NCBI GenBank assembly: GCA_932294295.1
Contig: OW028584.1
Span: 5,034,407 to 5,098,406, forward strand
Source: Alitta virens
Lineage: Eukaryota > Annelida > Polychaeta > Phyllodocida > Nereididae
Direction: 5' to 3'
DNA length: 64,000 bases
Part shown: in pieces, positions 38,801 through 53,800 of the stretch
How positions within the stretch are numbered: position 1 is the first letter of the stretch
Layout of the letters: the number at the start of each line of letters is the position of its first letter
Position numbers and translations under genes: made by a program
The notes under the pieces: generated by a model
Seen by the model: only the letters and a program-made list of their open reading frames with translations
Database searches by the model: none
Told to the model about the DNA's origin: nothing

Positions 38801-41800
38801 GTTAATATTATTTTCTCCGCTGATGACTCTGATTGTGTTCGCAGGTGGGCCAGGCACTCCGGTGTCTCAAGACGGCAGTGAAAGCGGAAAATTGGCACAG
38901 GATTCACTCAGCATGCCTCCTCCGCCTACCCCTCCAACATCAGCAGCGTATCCGCGCATCACAGCGGAGGATCCGTATGCCAAAGCGCCCGGGACACCCC
39001 ACCCAGCTGCTACTAACTTCAGTCCCTTTCAGCGAATGCAAGGACCTCGAACGGCTACCACCACTTCGCCCAATGATCCGTTCGTTAAGCCGAGTCTTCC
39101 GGCGTTTTCCCCAGGGACTTCAAGACCTCCCGACTCTTTCCCAGGTCACTTCGGAGGCGGTGCCCCTCGGCCTCAAACGCAAACACCAGATCCGTACGCC
39201 ACCCAACCAGGCACACCTCATCTGCAAGCGCAACAGACTGACCCATTCTTGCAACCCCAAGGAGCTCGTCCGATGACTTCTGACCCCTACAGCGTCCAAC
39301 CGGGCACCCCTCGACCCTTGCCTTCATCGGGCGATCACTTCAACCCTCCAGCGCGCCCTAGTGGCGATCCTTTCAGCATGGAGGCTGCGGCGGCTGCTTT
39401 TGGTCAGAGTCGACCTCGTCCTGTCGCTCAACATGTTGACCCCTTTACGTCACATCCAGGGCAGTTCAGGCCTCGTCTTCCGGCTCCTTTCACCTCAGCA
39501 GCACGCCCCACTTCCTTGGCGACGGAGCACATGACTCAGGCAGGACAAGAGCATCGCTTCTCACGTCCCCCTGTTTCGGTGGATCCATTCAGCCCAGATT
39601 CGGAGATGTCAGAATTACAGGAGATGATCGGGCAGCAGACTCAACTGGTGAGTGTGTTTCTGATGACTTTAATCTGAAGTTTTTTTTTATTGCTTCCTAT
39701 TTATCAACTCTGCTTGTTCCTGTCATATTTCTTATTTTTGCTTTTGTGTTTAATTTTATTTGCCTAACCTTTGAAATAGTCTGTTCAATGCGTTTTTATA
39801 TTTTAAAACCCTGTTTTTTCGCCATTGTTATGTGTTCCCTAAATTTTATTTGACTCTGTGAACTCTGATTTGGCTCTTGGCAGGCCTATCAACAATGGCC
39901 GCACATGGCCGGTCATCTTTTTGGGGTAAGTCCGGTTGAGTAACGGAATAAGATTATACAGAACTGGCATTCCAATAATTCTGTGGTTACCGGGAGTGAT
40001 GGCAAATCTGAATGTGCCTCTTTTTGTCCAAAATCTAAATCTTACAGTGGCAGTTCTGTATGTTTTTATTCTGTGGTTGTGTTTAAGTGCCTGCGTAAAA
40101 ATATTTTGGGTAGGTTTTCACTCCCTGAGGAAGTACGGTGTGTTGGTTCTAAGGTTGCTGTTATGTCACAATGTTACATCTTGCGTTGTGCGGAAGAGAC
40201 AATCTTCCTGAATTTTTAATTTCCCCTTCTGACGCAACGTATTGTATAAGGTCAATATAATCAAGGTCAATATAATCATCCTTCTGATGGTATTTCCAGA
40301 ATAATAATTAAGCGCAATTGACGGACAGATAGACAGAGATGTTTATTCATACATAATACACATCGAACAAATATAAAACAATACAGTATCAGTAATAACA
40401 TGGTGCTGGTAACAGTCATTTTGACAAATGTCGCTGGCATATCTGCTGCCACAAACTTATTGTTTTATGTTAACGATCATTGAAAATTTATGGCTAAGAC
40501 GAGAAAAAAGGAAGGAAGAGAAATATGGTATATTTGATGCAATACACTTAACAAGCCAAAATTTAAGACCAACTGAACGGTATATTTGCACTCATACAGC
40601 AATGCATGTAATTGGATAAGATAGATGACAAACCACTGTTTTTGGTAATTATTGATGGCACTGGCACCGGAGGAATTGTATAGCATTTAGGATTTTGCAA
40701 GATGCATGATTCAAGAATGCACCAAAAATTAGGACACGAGGTTGTGGGAGACTTTATGATGTGATGACGTTTTTTTCATGAATCTGGCACTGATGTTTGC
40801 ATAAGAAAATTTGCATGTGGAAATGGGAACCAATATAAGAACAAATTTCTGAACCTACGCATTGCCTTTGGCATCACGAACAGTTTTGAGGTGTTAAGTG
40901 TAAGAGATGTAAAATTAATGAGTTATTTTAGGTTATATCAGAGAAAGAGAGGGATAATATAAGTATTGGATGTAGAGTATTCGTTAATTAATTATTGTAA
41001 GTAGTTTAAGAATACACTAGTAAGCATACCCAAGGTTTGTGGCTGAGGTTTACATTGAATCATCTGGGAAATTGTTACCTTATAGTAATGAATTAATTGA
41101 AATGTACCTTGCTTTCGTGGTTACGTGCCAGGGCGATTAATGTTTTAGAACGGGCCTTTCTCTGACTCCCACACGAGACTGGCTACTGTTGGAATTTTTA
41201 ATCTGCTTTAAGTCTAATTGTCAAATTGAGTCTGGCCATTATTGGATGACTTTACAGTTTCGCTGCATCATCAAACTTCGCCACCTCTTCCAATACAACT
41301 CTTTAAATTGTTATTATTAATAATTATATTTGTTACAAAACTAACTTTTCTCGTGATGTTCTGACACTGACCGTCATGTAACGATTATTTGATTTACTTG
41401 ATTTATCATAGTTTGGAATCAGTTCAATATTTGAATGTCACCAAATACATAGAAAATGTCTTAAAATAATTTTGTAAATTGATCTTTTCCTTTACAGAAT
41501 GAAACTGACCCTGCTAAAATCTCGGAAAGACAACAACTTCGAGAGTTGCTGGCCAAACAAACTATGATCCGACAACAGAACAAGAAAAAACAGGAAGAGA
41601 AGGAAAGAATGATCAGGGAGGGCGCCATGGCAACGGGGCCAGAGGGAGCACCGCCAGCTAGTCAACCCCATCCACTGCGTCATTGGCCGGGAGAAGGTCA
41701 GCCTCCACCCGGATTTCAAAGTAAGCGAATTGGGGATATCTCGGGTGGTGTGCTTTGTATAATGGTGGATTTGACTTGTTCTGTTTTATTTTGGTGATAT

Positions 41801-44800
41801 GGTTCAACGATGCCTTCATGTATTGCAATTATATTTGGAAGTAACCGAGTATTGGAGTAGATGGTTATTCAAGGCAAGTATCAGGATTGGCAGTTTTATG
41901 CAAGGACAGATTAAACAGGCCAAGTATGCTGCCGTTAATGTGGATTATCCGTTGAACTTTAAACACATTTGCTTCCCTAAAACATTTATTCTGGCTAGTT
42001 ACTTTATCCTAGTTATATTTTGAGTAATGTTTTTTATTGCCTCTAGTTAGGGATTTGTACCCACGACCAATGCATAAACTGACCGACTGAGCTGCCAAAC
42101 GTGTGGGCCTGTGGGGTGGGGGCCTAGCTCATTTGGAGCGCGCTGGGCTTCCAACCACTGGATCCCAGGTGCAACTCCTGATCGAGTCTAAGTTGGATGG
42201 GTGTTTCATCCCTCATCTCATTGCCATGGTCCCTGCCTGTCCTAATTAGCCCATCAGGTGCAGAAATACAGGATGTAAAGCCCTAACCCAGCCACCCACC
42301 CTGTCAAACGTGTTTAACGAGTGCAAAGATTTCTTCACTGGTTCTTGAATGCTTCAACATAATTTTCAAATTCAAATGTTTTATTTGCACTGACAGCAAT
42401 ACAGGTTCACATATGTACTTAACTAATTTTATAAGTAACTTGATATCTAGTGAAATTGATATTGCATACATGATGGCATCGAGGACGTGAATATCTCAAA
42501 AGATCTCGATCATAATTCTGTTCTTTGCCTGCACACACTAACTCGTTGGTTATTCGTTGCAATAACTGCTTTCATGGAATATTCTCTCACTGCATGGAGT
42601 TCTCCTGCGTTTGCTCCGGCACTTCCCATTTTAAAACTCAAGACTTCATTGTGAAATTATCTGATAAATTTGAAAGATGTATCTATATAGCTCAGATGTT
42701 GATGAGATGATAAACGTCGAGTGGTTCTGAAATTGAATCTGAATCTGAAATTGAATTGTCACATGACTAGTCACATGACTAAATAAACTAGAATCTATGT
42801 TTGCTTTAAGACAGTAAACTTATCAAGGAATATGATATCTACATCTGTGGTAAACTGGCATACTCAAAAAAGACTTTTAGAAGTTTTTTCTGTCTCATTT
42901 GGAAGACAGAAACGCAAAAGTCTTGTCAAAATGGGAAGTGCACTTGAGCCAACAGCGCGCAACTGATGGTGGAGGAGTTGCATGGTGTCTGTGTTTCTCA
43001 CCAGGTGGCGGTGGCAGCCAGTATTTTGGCGGGGAGGGCGAGCGTTTGCCGCCCGCTTACGGGGCACGGCATTTGACGGGGGGCGACGGGTGGGATGATG
43101 GACGCCACGCTCCACCCCACTTGATGCAGCGCCCCGCCCACCTCTCTTTGCGCCCGGGTGAGTATGTGCCCTCTTAGAAACAAAAATGAAGAAAATGAAA
43201 TAAATAAAAAACGAAGAGACCTATTTAGAATTTATAACCCTTTATTTGTGTACTCAGGTATATTTGAAATATTATGTCATGTATTATAGTTCCCTTGCTA
43301 GTTCTTTAAAAAAGAAAAATTAGATTTATTTAGAATAACCAACCTTCTTTCTGTTGATACAACTTGAAGCATTTGAAAGAATATTTATTTTGAAATATTA
43401 TTGTTCCCTACTTGTAGTTACAGCTTACAAGTCTCATAAAAAAACAAAAATTTAAAAAAGTTGAAATATTACAGTTGCCTTTCTTGGTTTGTCAGATTCC
43501 TAATTTAGTTCTTGTAATTTTTATTTTCATATTGTAATGTTTGGTATCGGCTGTATTAGATAAAGCTACGATGTATGTCACCTGTAAACTTGGTTTTCTC
43601 CCCTCTGAAAACTACAGTAGAATTCTATTTTTTTGTATATTGACTGAAGTTAAAATACACGCCATATGAAATAGGTAAAACTCCTAGATAGCAATAAACT
43701 CTCTGAATGAACTTAAAATGTCTACCATACCTCATACATTCAATTTGTACATAGTTCACCCGGTTGTTTTCTGTCATCTGGCATGGAATGATAACTCCGC
43801 AGCTCTGTGTTGCTTTTATTTTATTTGTTACACTAGTTTTTCGCAGTGCATGTGGTTGTTTTATTTTATTACTTTTAATTTCAATTTAGTTACTTGGTAA
43901 CTTATTAACCTCATGTTATAAAATTAGTGCCGTAAATTTTTTGAACTTTTTCTCCAAAAAGTTTGTTGATTTTGTTTTTTTTAAAATTTATTTCAGACGT
44001 GGAACAGTTTGGACCGAGGGGCCCCTTAGGGGCAGAAATGAGATTTCCCCCGGGCATGCGTCCCCCATCAGGGCCCCACCAAGGGGGATTCCCTCCAGGG
44101 GTGCAGTCTGCTCAGTTTCCTCACCAGTTTGCAGGCGCCCAACAGAGACAGCTTATGGATATACGTGCTCAGGTATAAAAGAAAAAAACGAAATACCATT
44201 ATGTCTTATTATTTATCATTTATCTTAGCCTGAATTTGCAAAGACTAGCAAGCTCTCAGGTACTATCAGATGTAGCTCTATTAAATGGCTTCCTGTCGTA
44301 AACTGTCAACTTGATTGGAACTGTTGTCTTCGAAGACTGCTTGTTGAACGGTGCTTATGTGAATGGAGAGTTAACTAGAATGCAGATGTTACATTGAATG
44401 TGTATTTTATCTCCGTAATTCTTTTCTAGCTGTTCCAGGATAACTTGCGTCGTCAGCAGCAGCAGCAGATGCAAGGTGGACCAGGAACTTCACAAGGGAT
44501 GACGGTTGACCAGTTCAGCAATCCTCTTCTAAGACCAGGGATGCCTCCCCAAGGTCATCAACACCCTGGCCACCACGTCAGGTTAGTAGTGACAAAGTCA
44601 TTGGTATTTAAATGATTATGTTAATCTGGCATGGCCAAGTTCATGTCATGATGACCCCATTGACCCAGCAATTTGTGAGCCACACGACCGACCTTGAAAC
44701 CATGTGACATCCCTCTGTCTACCCATTGTGATATGTATATATAAAGCTTTTTATAAGTTTTCTTATCTGTTGTCCGGAACAGTAAAGCTCGGAAAGTGTA

Positions 44801-47800
44801 TTGGTCTGTTGGACCCTCGAAAGTAATATTACAAAATAAGGCATCTCAAATAAAGTGAATAATTGCAATATAGTGGCATTTCCATAAAATGTATGATAAA
44901 AATCACCTTAAGACATTTCGCTGATGGCCCCTTCTTCCAAAAGACCAAATGCATCCCAATTTATATATATATAAATTTACCATTGTAAATAATCACCATG
45001 AGGGTCATCTTACCATTCAAGCCACTCAGGCATGGACAATAAAAATTCACCGTTCTCTGTATTGCTGTTCGCTGAGTCCTTAGTTAAACATTTTTGTCAT
45101 CTCAACAGGTTGCAGCACCACCCAGCTGCCGTAGCAGGGATGAGGGCCAGGATGTTGATACAACAACAACAACAACAGCAGCAGCAGCAGCAGCGCCCTC
45201 CAATACCAGGGCAGCAGGGAAACATGCCGCCCTTCTCGCAAGGTCAAGGTCAACAGTTCCCTCCGAGCAGCCAAGCTTTTCCAGGACAGAATTTCCCTCC
45301 CGGAAGTTTCCCCTCACAAGCGTCGGTGGCTGCCGGAGTGTCTGCTGCTCATCACGAGAAACAGGAGGAGGATAAGGACCTGGAAGATCTCATTGGTGAG
45401 TGCTGAAAGCCTAATATAGCATCTCGTAGCATTATATAGGTTTTCATATGGCCGCTGGTCATGTTCTTAGTCAAGCCGATAAATGTGTTCAGAAGAGAAA
45501 TTTCTGCATATAATTCAGGGATGAATTTATGAATAAAGACAAAAGTGCTGATTGTAATTACGGCATGGTTAGAATAATCTTTGCTCTTTATTGTTTACAG
45601 CTGATGGGTCTTTCAATCTCTTGGAATATGCTGATCCTGAACTGGACTTGGTGGAAGAACAAGATAAGAGCATATTTGACGAACACCTCGGTCTGACTAA
45701 GAAGACAGTGTCGTCCACAGCCACGACCCCTACCACACCGACCACGACAAGTGCACCAGCCACACCGCAGAAGTCGTTTAACTCAAACCCAAACACACCC
45801 GCATCTAATGCCTCTAAAACTGGCAGTCCGGCTGAAATCAAAGAGGAGGTGGACAAAACCATGATGTCTCCTGCTTCAATTAAGATTGAAGGACCGCCTC
45901 AGCTGGATGGTTGCTTCGATGAGGAAGAGGATATGGAAGTGGCCTTAATATTGGGCCAGAATGACGTAGATGAAGAGGAAAATATGTTTGAAAAGGAGTT
46001 CAATTTGGCTGATGATTCGATGCACAGTCAATCCAGTTCTTCAATAGACAGTGATGACGACTTCATTCTGCCGCAGTATGATGGTGCAGCTGATGATTAC
46101 ATCCTTCCACAGTTTGACGGAGCAGGTGATGAGACTGAATCTCAGACAACCAGTGCTCCTGATGCGCATAGCTCAAGCTCCGAAGCTGCCAAACCTGAGG
46201 CCCCACCTGCTGCTTCTGAAACACCAACGGTCCCATCAACAGATGCTACAGCATCCAATGTGCCAGCTGCACCAGCCGCAGTGGAGGTAAAAGCTATCGA
46301 ACCAAGTATATCTGAGGCAAGTACGACTGCTGCTCAGCCTGCGGTGGAACCTAGCACAGCAGCTCAACCTGCAGTACCAGTCCAACCCACTTCAACAGCT
46401 GCAACTGAACAATCTACAGCCCCAGAACCAGTCGCAAAACCAGAGAAAACACATGTTGTCGTTGAGATGACGCCTTCTACCACTGCCCCTGTCACCACGG
46501 AGGCATCAGTTACCACATCATCAGCAGCAGCACCACCAAACGTGGACCACATTGCTCCGGTCCCAACGTCTGCTCCACCAGCTTCTCAACCGTCTGCTGT
46601 TGTGACACAGCCTGGTCCATCAGAGGCTGTGTCGGTACCAGTTCCGAGTGTGACTTTGCCAACTGGTGCAGCAGCCAATGCTTCAGTATTGCCTCAAACA
46701 AGTGCCCTAGTTAGAACAGAATCAAGGAGTGTGGCGCAAGCTACTACAATGTCCACTGCAGCTGCAGCACCATCAGTTAGCCAATCAAATGCAGCCAATG
46801 GTGTGCCTACCCCGCAGGTTCAAGCACCAGTGACTTCACATATGGTGTCATCAGTAGCATCGGTGACCAGTGTACCTACAATGATGAGCTCACCATTCTT
46901 CCCAGGATCAAGACGTGAAGGAGGTCAGACAGCTCAGCAAGTACTCTCCCAGCCACTGTCAGTCCAGTCTGCAACGGCCCAGCTCATTGCAGCAGCGAAA
47001 CGCTCATTGCCTGGGATGTCACCGAGGCCTATGAATCCCGAGCAAGGACTTAATGCCCAGCTTCAAGCTCATCGTCCCAAAAGTGACAATTCTCATGGTC
47101 CAGCAGGAGCAGCTAACCAAGCTGCTGCTATAAGAGCTACCATTGCAGCGACTCATGTGGGATTTTCCTCCAATCCAAGCATGGCATCGTCTTTGCCTGG
47201 AATCGTTTCAGCCATGCAAGGTGTCGGACATAGCCAAGTCAGGCCGCCTGGTGAGCTGCCAGGAATGCAGATGTGTTCTCAGCCTGGATCTGTTTCTCAG
47301 TCAACACCAAGCCAAAGCATGTTACCTGGGATGTCAGGGATAACGCAGCCAGCTGCGCCTGCTCCCCAAGTTCAAACGGCAGCCTCCCAGGCCCCAGTTG
47401 CATGTCGATCGATGCCCACAACTCATACAGGCCTCGCTGCACAGTCCATCGCTGCACTGGTTCTGGGTACCCATCATGGAGGTACCCCAACTGTGTCATC
47501 CAGTGCAGTGACGTCTGTGCCTGGTGCATCAGTAACCCAGACGAACATCCCAACTGCTACTCAACCGAATGTGACATCTTCTCAACCGACGTCACTGACT
47601 GGTGTGGCGCATGCTTTAGCCTCAGGGCAACCTATCTCCATGCAAAGAACACTAGCCCGCTCTTTATCAGGAGTGACTCAAGCCACAAACCAAGGGCAGC
47701 CTCCTACTTCATTGCCTGGCATGCCGGCTATGGCTGGTATGCAAGCTGCCTACGCAAGAATGCAAGCTATGTCTGGTATGCCCCCGTCGTCGATACCAGG

Positions 47801-50800
47801 AATGCCGGCGACATCTCTACCTGGATCGCAAGCAGTTTCAACTGCCGGTATGCCAGTTACATCAATGCATGGAGTTGCTACATCAATGCCTGGACAACCA
47901 GCTACTTCAGTTGCGGGATTGCCAACAACTTCTGCTCACGGATCTATGCCAGGCATGCACGCTACATCTCTGCCGGGTATACAAGCTGGGTCAATGCATG
48001 GAGCTCAGTCAATTCACGGAATGCCAGTGAGTTCAATGGCACATGGGCCAACTACTACGTCCATTCACCAAGTAATGCAAGGCATGGACACAACAGCCCC
48101 AGTTAGCTCGGAGCATGGAATGCCACATATGCCGGGAATGCCCAATGTGTCCCATCCTCATGTTTCGGGAATACCAGTTAGTAGCTCATATCCAGGCACT
48201 TCCTCATCAGGATCATTGCCTGGAATGATGGCGATGTCACAAAGACCCCAGATGATGGCTGCAGCCACTAATCAGCAACAACAGGGAATGACGCATCCTC
48301 AAGGCGGACAGATGCCAATGCACATGATGCAGCAACACGGCAGACCCATGATGATGTCACGGACTGGTCCCATGCCTAACCAAGGACAGTCGTACCCAGG
48401 AGGAAACATGGTGCGTTTTGCCCAGGGGCACCCGAACATGCAAATGATGATGAGAGGTGGAATGCACATGCGCATGCAAGGTCAGCCGGGAATGCAAGGA
48501 CAGCCAGGAATGCAAGGACAGCCAGGCATGCAAGGACAGCCAGGCATGCAAGGACAGCCCAGCATGCAAGGACAGCCAGGCATGCAAGGACATCCAGGCA
48601 TGATGCACCAGCACCCTGGAGGAATGCCCCACTCAGCTGCGATGATGCAAGCCCAGCAGAACATCCATCCAGGGGCCATCCACCAGCTAGCCAAGACTCA
48701 CGCTGCTTTATTACAGCACCAAGGAGTTAGTCAGCCTCCGGGCATGCAGCATCCAGGAGGTCCTCATCAAGCGGGTCATCCAGGGGTCCACCCAGGAGCA
48801 CACCCTGGAGCACATCCTACAGGGCACCCAGGAATGACCCACCCAGGAGTATCACATCCAGGAATGTCACCTCGCCAAGCTGGATCACCCCTCACAATCC
48901 AAGGCGTGATGTCACCTAGGCAGTCGCCTCACCCAGGAATGTCACCAAGATCAGGACAGTCACCTCACCCAAGCACCACAAGTCCACACGCAGCTCAGAG
49001 CCAACAAGCTAGAGGATCCCCTCTCACAGCTGCTGGACAGGTGCATACCTCTCACGTTGGGGCAGCTGGACATCTCGGCCAGTCGCCTGTCGGACAATCG
49101 CCTCAAGGAACTCCTTTGCAGTCTCCCTTGTCAGCGTTAGGACAGTCACCACATCCAGGACAGAGTCCACACCCAAGTCAGTCACCGCGACCTGTCCAGT
49201 CGCCCCACAACCAGCAGCAACAACATCCAGGGACATCCCCACGTCCTGTGCAGTCACCTCAAGCGGCTCTCCATGCTGGTCAGTCGCCGAGGCAGGTCCA
49301 ATCACCTCAGGGCATCATACACGCAGGACAGTCTCCAAGACAAGTGCAGTCTCCTCAAGCTATGGCCCTGTCTCATCCAGGTATGTCACCTCGGCCTGCT
49401 CCTTCCCCGCAAACCCCCCAGAGTGTGCCCGGCCAGTCCCGCCCAGTTCAATCACCCCAAGCGGTTCCTGTCTCCCACCCTGTTCAATCACCTCAAGGTG
49501 CTTACCCCGCTCAATCTCCTAGACAAGTGCAGTCTCCTCATGGAGCCCCTGGGAGTCATAGTGTGATGTCACCTCGCTCCACTGCTTCACCCCATCCAGG
49601 TCCTTCTCCAGGCCCTGGAGGAGTCATGCATCATCCTGTGCCTTCACCTCACCCTGGACCCTCTCCCCACCAGAGTGTGCCCTCACCCCACCCCCATTCG
49701 AGGTCAACCACGCCCCAGATGTCGCCACGAGGTCAACCAGGGTCCCAACCAGGCACACCGATTGTCACCATGCCATCTACTCCCCAACCACCTGGAAGTA
49801 CGTCTTGCAGTGTACCAACATCAGTGAGTATGACCCAAGTGGCAGCAGCCATGGGACAGCCAGGGCAGGCTCCTGTAGAAGTATCGATGGCTCTCACCCA
49901 AGGCACTCAACAGCAGTTGGTCAGACCTCCTGAGGGAATGGTCCTACGGCCAGGTATGATACCAAATAGATTCCCAGGGATGCACGGCGAGAGGCCTCCT
50001 AACTCTACGATTGGCATGCTGCTCAATCAAGGACAGCAAAGAGCGGCTCCCCCATACAGCCAGCCTGGCATGCAACCGGGAATGATGGCACGACAGGGAA
50101 TGTATCCTCACAGCACCCAGCACCAACCTATGCCTGGTATGCAAGGTCAGCCTGGTATGGCAGGTCAACCAGGTATGCCTGGCCAACCAAGGGGTATCCC
50201 TCCTCAATTGCAAGGAATGCAGATGCGCCCAGGTATGCAAGGCCATCCAGGGCAACCAGGGATGCCTCATCATCACGGAATTCCCCATCATTTACAGGCA
50301 AGAGGAGGGCTACCACCAGGACTGACGCCAGAACAATGGCACATGGCCCAACAGCGTCATCGCCTGATGCACCCCACTTCTGGTGGTCCCGGGATGCCTC
50401 CCAGATACCCAGGCCACTCTGTCGCAGGTAGCGTCGCTTCACCTGCCTTACCACCTGGGGGAATCTCTACTGCTGCTATGCAACAGGCTGTTACCTCAGC
50501 AGGCATCATGACCACCGGTATGCCCGCAGGAGTACAACCTGGTCTGCAGACGTCTACTACAGGAGTTGCACCTACCCTTGCCCTCCCTGGATGCAATGCT
50601 CAGACACCAACTATCACCACCATGACCTCGATGGCAAAACCAGTACTCCTGGAGGAACAGCCTCTGCTGCTTGAGGAACTGTTGGAGCAGGTAACTGGTT
50701 TCATTTCTCACCTAGTTAGCTACTCAATTTTCAATTTAAATGTAGAGCCAAAATTCTATTTCCCATTATCAAACTTAATATCGCAGCCCAATGAGGATAT

Positions 50801-53800
50801 ATGACATTAATTCACGTTTTCACAATGGGGCGGTTAAATCACATGTTATATTACTCTTGTGTACTAGCTGGTACAATAGTTGATCTCTTGATTCAGTACT
50901 TTGTAGAGTTGTAATCGTGACGCTGTTTATTATTTATTAAGATGATGGCTAGTACTGCAGAGTCACAGCACCGCCCCATTACTAAGGTATAACCAGAAAA
51001 TAATCCTTATTACGAGTAGCATTTACTATGTATTGTGAGAGTAACATGCATTATCAGTCCTGTAAAATTTGCTCACAAGTAGAGAAATATTAGTGGTTGC
51101 TTTCGAGGTTTCTAACTAGAAGAATATGTGCTCATGTAATTGATAGTTATGCTATGCAAGTAAGGAAGCAATATTACGTTCTGTGTGTCATGCAAGCGAG
51201 TGCTGCTGTAATTAGTAACGCTATTTTTGATCGTAGGAGAGACGTGAGCAGCAGAGACAAGCCGAGCAACAGATGCTGATGCAGAAACAGCAGCCTCCGA
51301 ATAAGATGCTGGGGATGGGCCCAATGGAGGGTGGCACTGGTTTGAGGGTGGACATCGAAGCGGCTAGACGTAACATGGCCGCTGGGGGAGTGACACCTTC
51401 CACTCCTGGAGCCAGAATGGTGGGACCTGATGCCAGTCAACAACAGAGGTGAGTCAGTTAAGATTGTCAGTTATGATTGCACATCGTGTGATTGACTGAA
51501 ATATACTCAAGATTCAAATCCCCTCGTTATTTTAACCTCACAAGATGTTTGCTAGGAAATGAATAGTATTGCGAGCGGACAGATCGAACTTCCTTTGTTA
51601 AGCTAGTTTATAGAGTGAGTCTTGAACGTCTTTTGAAAAGACTGGAGCATACACTTGATACAAAGGCTCGAAACCATATAAACTAATCATTGCTGCTGTC
51701 TCCATCAACATGTCATTACGTCTACTTATAATAGCTTATCATATGAGCCAACTATGTTTCAGACGAGTTGCATAGAGAAAGTGAGAGACCACACAATACA
51801 ATACAATAAGCTGACAAAGTTTGTGACTCAGAAAACGCTCGGAAAATACAAGAAATGTGTACAATCAATGCTATGCCCTGCCTTGTAATTTTAATATATT
51901 ATCATGCTATGATTCTTTTCTCTTTTTTTAAACGCAGATTTGCTCTTGTGGAGGGCAACTGGCCTGGAGGAATCGCCAGCCCCAGGGAAGGACTACCATC
52001 TCCCCATTCTTCCGGAGGAGGAACACCCATGGGGGGAGCCACTGGTCCTCGGTTCCCAGGACAACCTACTCCCCAACTGAGCCCGCGAACCCCGTCTCCA
52101 TTCCCTTCGCCCTCCCCGGGGGCGTCTCACAGCCCGGCCATGACCTCACCCTCCTCCATCCCTCCACCCCCAATCAGACCGCCAATGCCCATGCTCGGTG
52201 AGTCTTGACCCTCTTTAACCCTCTTTCTGAGTCTTATCAGTCCCTTATTCGAATGTTTATTTTGTGTTAATTATCAGCTCTTTTAAATTTTCTTTTTATG
52301 TTGTGCCTTTAATTGATTACATCTCTTAACTGTTGCTTGGTTTCACACTGTTGGTTGTCTTCCATATTTTCTTAAGCGATGTACCTGTTTTGTTTTCGTA
52401 TAAGATTCTCCACTTCGGTTTTGCAGTGTTGGCACCGGTTGCTCATGCCAGACCACTTTCATTTGAATGTATATATTTCAGATTTCTTAAAATTTGTTTG
52501 CTTTTTGTCTGGAGATGTTTATTGCAACATCTAATATAGAAATGTTGATCGAAGATAGGTTGATAGATTCCGGTTTAATCAGTCAGTAACACTTGCTTCA
52601 CTGTGTATGATAAAATGTTCTTAAAACATACTCGGCTTTACTCGTTAAATGTGTGCTGTGTGTGTACGATGCATAAACTCAAGTCTCAAATAATTTGTTA
52701 GATTCGTTCACTAACTTTCCTCCTGTCATGGTTGCTATGTTTTCTCTCAGGCAATTTGAGCGAACCTATGACGGAAGCGGAGAGGCAGCAACAACAGGTT
52801 TACGAAGACTGGTTGAGACAGCACAGCCTTTGGTTAGCGCAACAGATTAAAGTGAGTGAAGGATTGGTGGCCAAGGCCCGCAAGGCCAAGAAAACGCTCA
52901 ACGCTAAACAGAGACAGGTATGAAACATAAAATATAAGTCTACTATGAATTATTTGACATGTTTGCCAGTGTTTGTACAGGTACTGCTCAGCTATGATCT
53001 CAGTTATCAGTGTTCCAGCTAGGATTTGAATTAGGCAGGGCGCACAAGGATATTAGGGCACCTAAATATACTAATATAGCTAGTTGAAAAGCAAAATAAA
53101 AAAATAAGGGGTCGTCACTTATTATCAGGCATGGATGGCACTCCCGATGCTGAAACAGCCTAGCTGGAACGCTGCTTCGTATACTGCCGAGCAAGTGCTT
53201 GTTTAGGTCTTATTCCTGCTATTGCGACACTTGTTTCTGAGACCCATCATTTAGATAAGAGATGTACCAATTTTGAGTAAAATTCTCAGGGCCTAATGTT
53301 ATCCGATTAAAATTTGTATTTCATTTGTGAATGTTTAACTGGCCTACCTTTAGAACATACCCCGAATGAGATTCGAGAAACTAAAGTAAGTTATTGTCAG
53401 TGCTGTCAGACCCTTATTTCAAGGTTTAAAAAGAAAGAGACCCAAGGAGAGTTTTACTTTTGATTAGATTTGAAGGATGAGCCTTGAATATGTAAACAAC
53501 TAACTTTCAGGCAAAGAAAACAGGAACAGAGCTGAGCGAAAGTGACCAGGCAGAGTTAGAGAAGTTGACGAGCGAACAACAGGCGGCTCAGAAACAACTG
53601 GAAGGAATGAGAAAACAACAGAGACAGCACCAGACGCTGATACAGGATTACCATCTCAAGCAGCAGGTGAGATTTCACTCAAGTTTGAGTTCTAGAATGT
53701 AATAGAATAGATTTATTAGCCAATATTTGTTGTTAGAAATAAATACATAAAGAAATATAAGATGATCATGTGCATTATGTCATAATCATATTGGTCAGTG

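Noticed and set aside
45102..45317. Minus-strand ORFs opposite the polyQ tract (poly-Ala/Val)
   Set aside because: They are mirror frames of the CAA/CAG repeat; no splice or start signals support them.
47273..48106. 277-codon open frame inside exon 43
   Set aside because: It is an alternative frame of the low-complexity repeat. The long frame of 1,696 codons joins both neighbouring exons with correct phase and carries conserved motifs.
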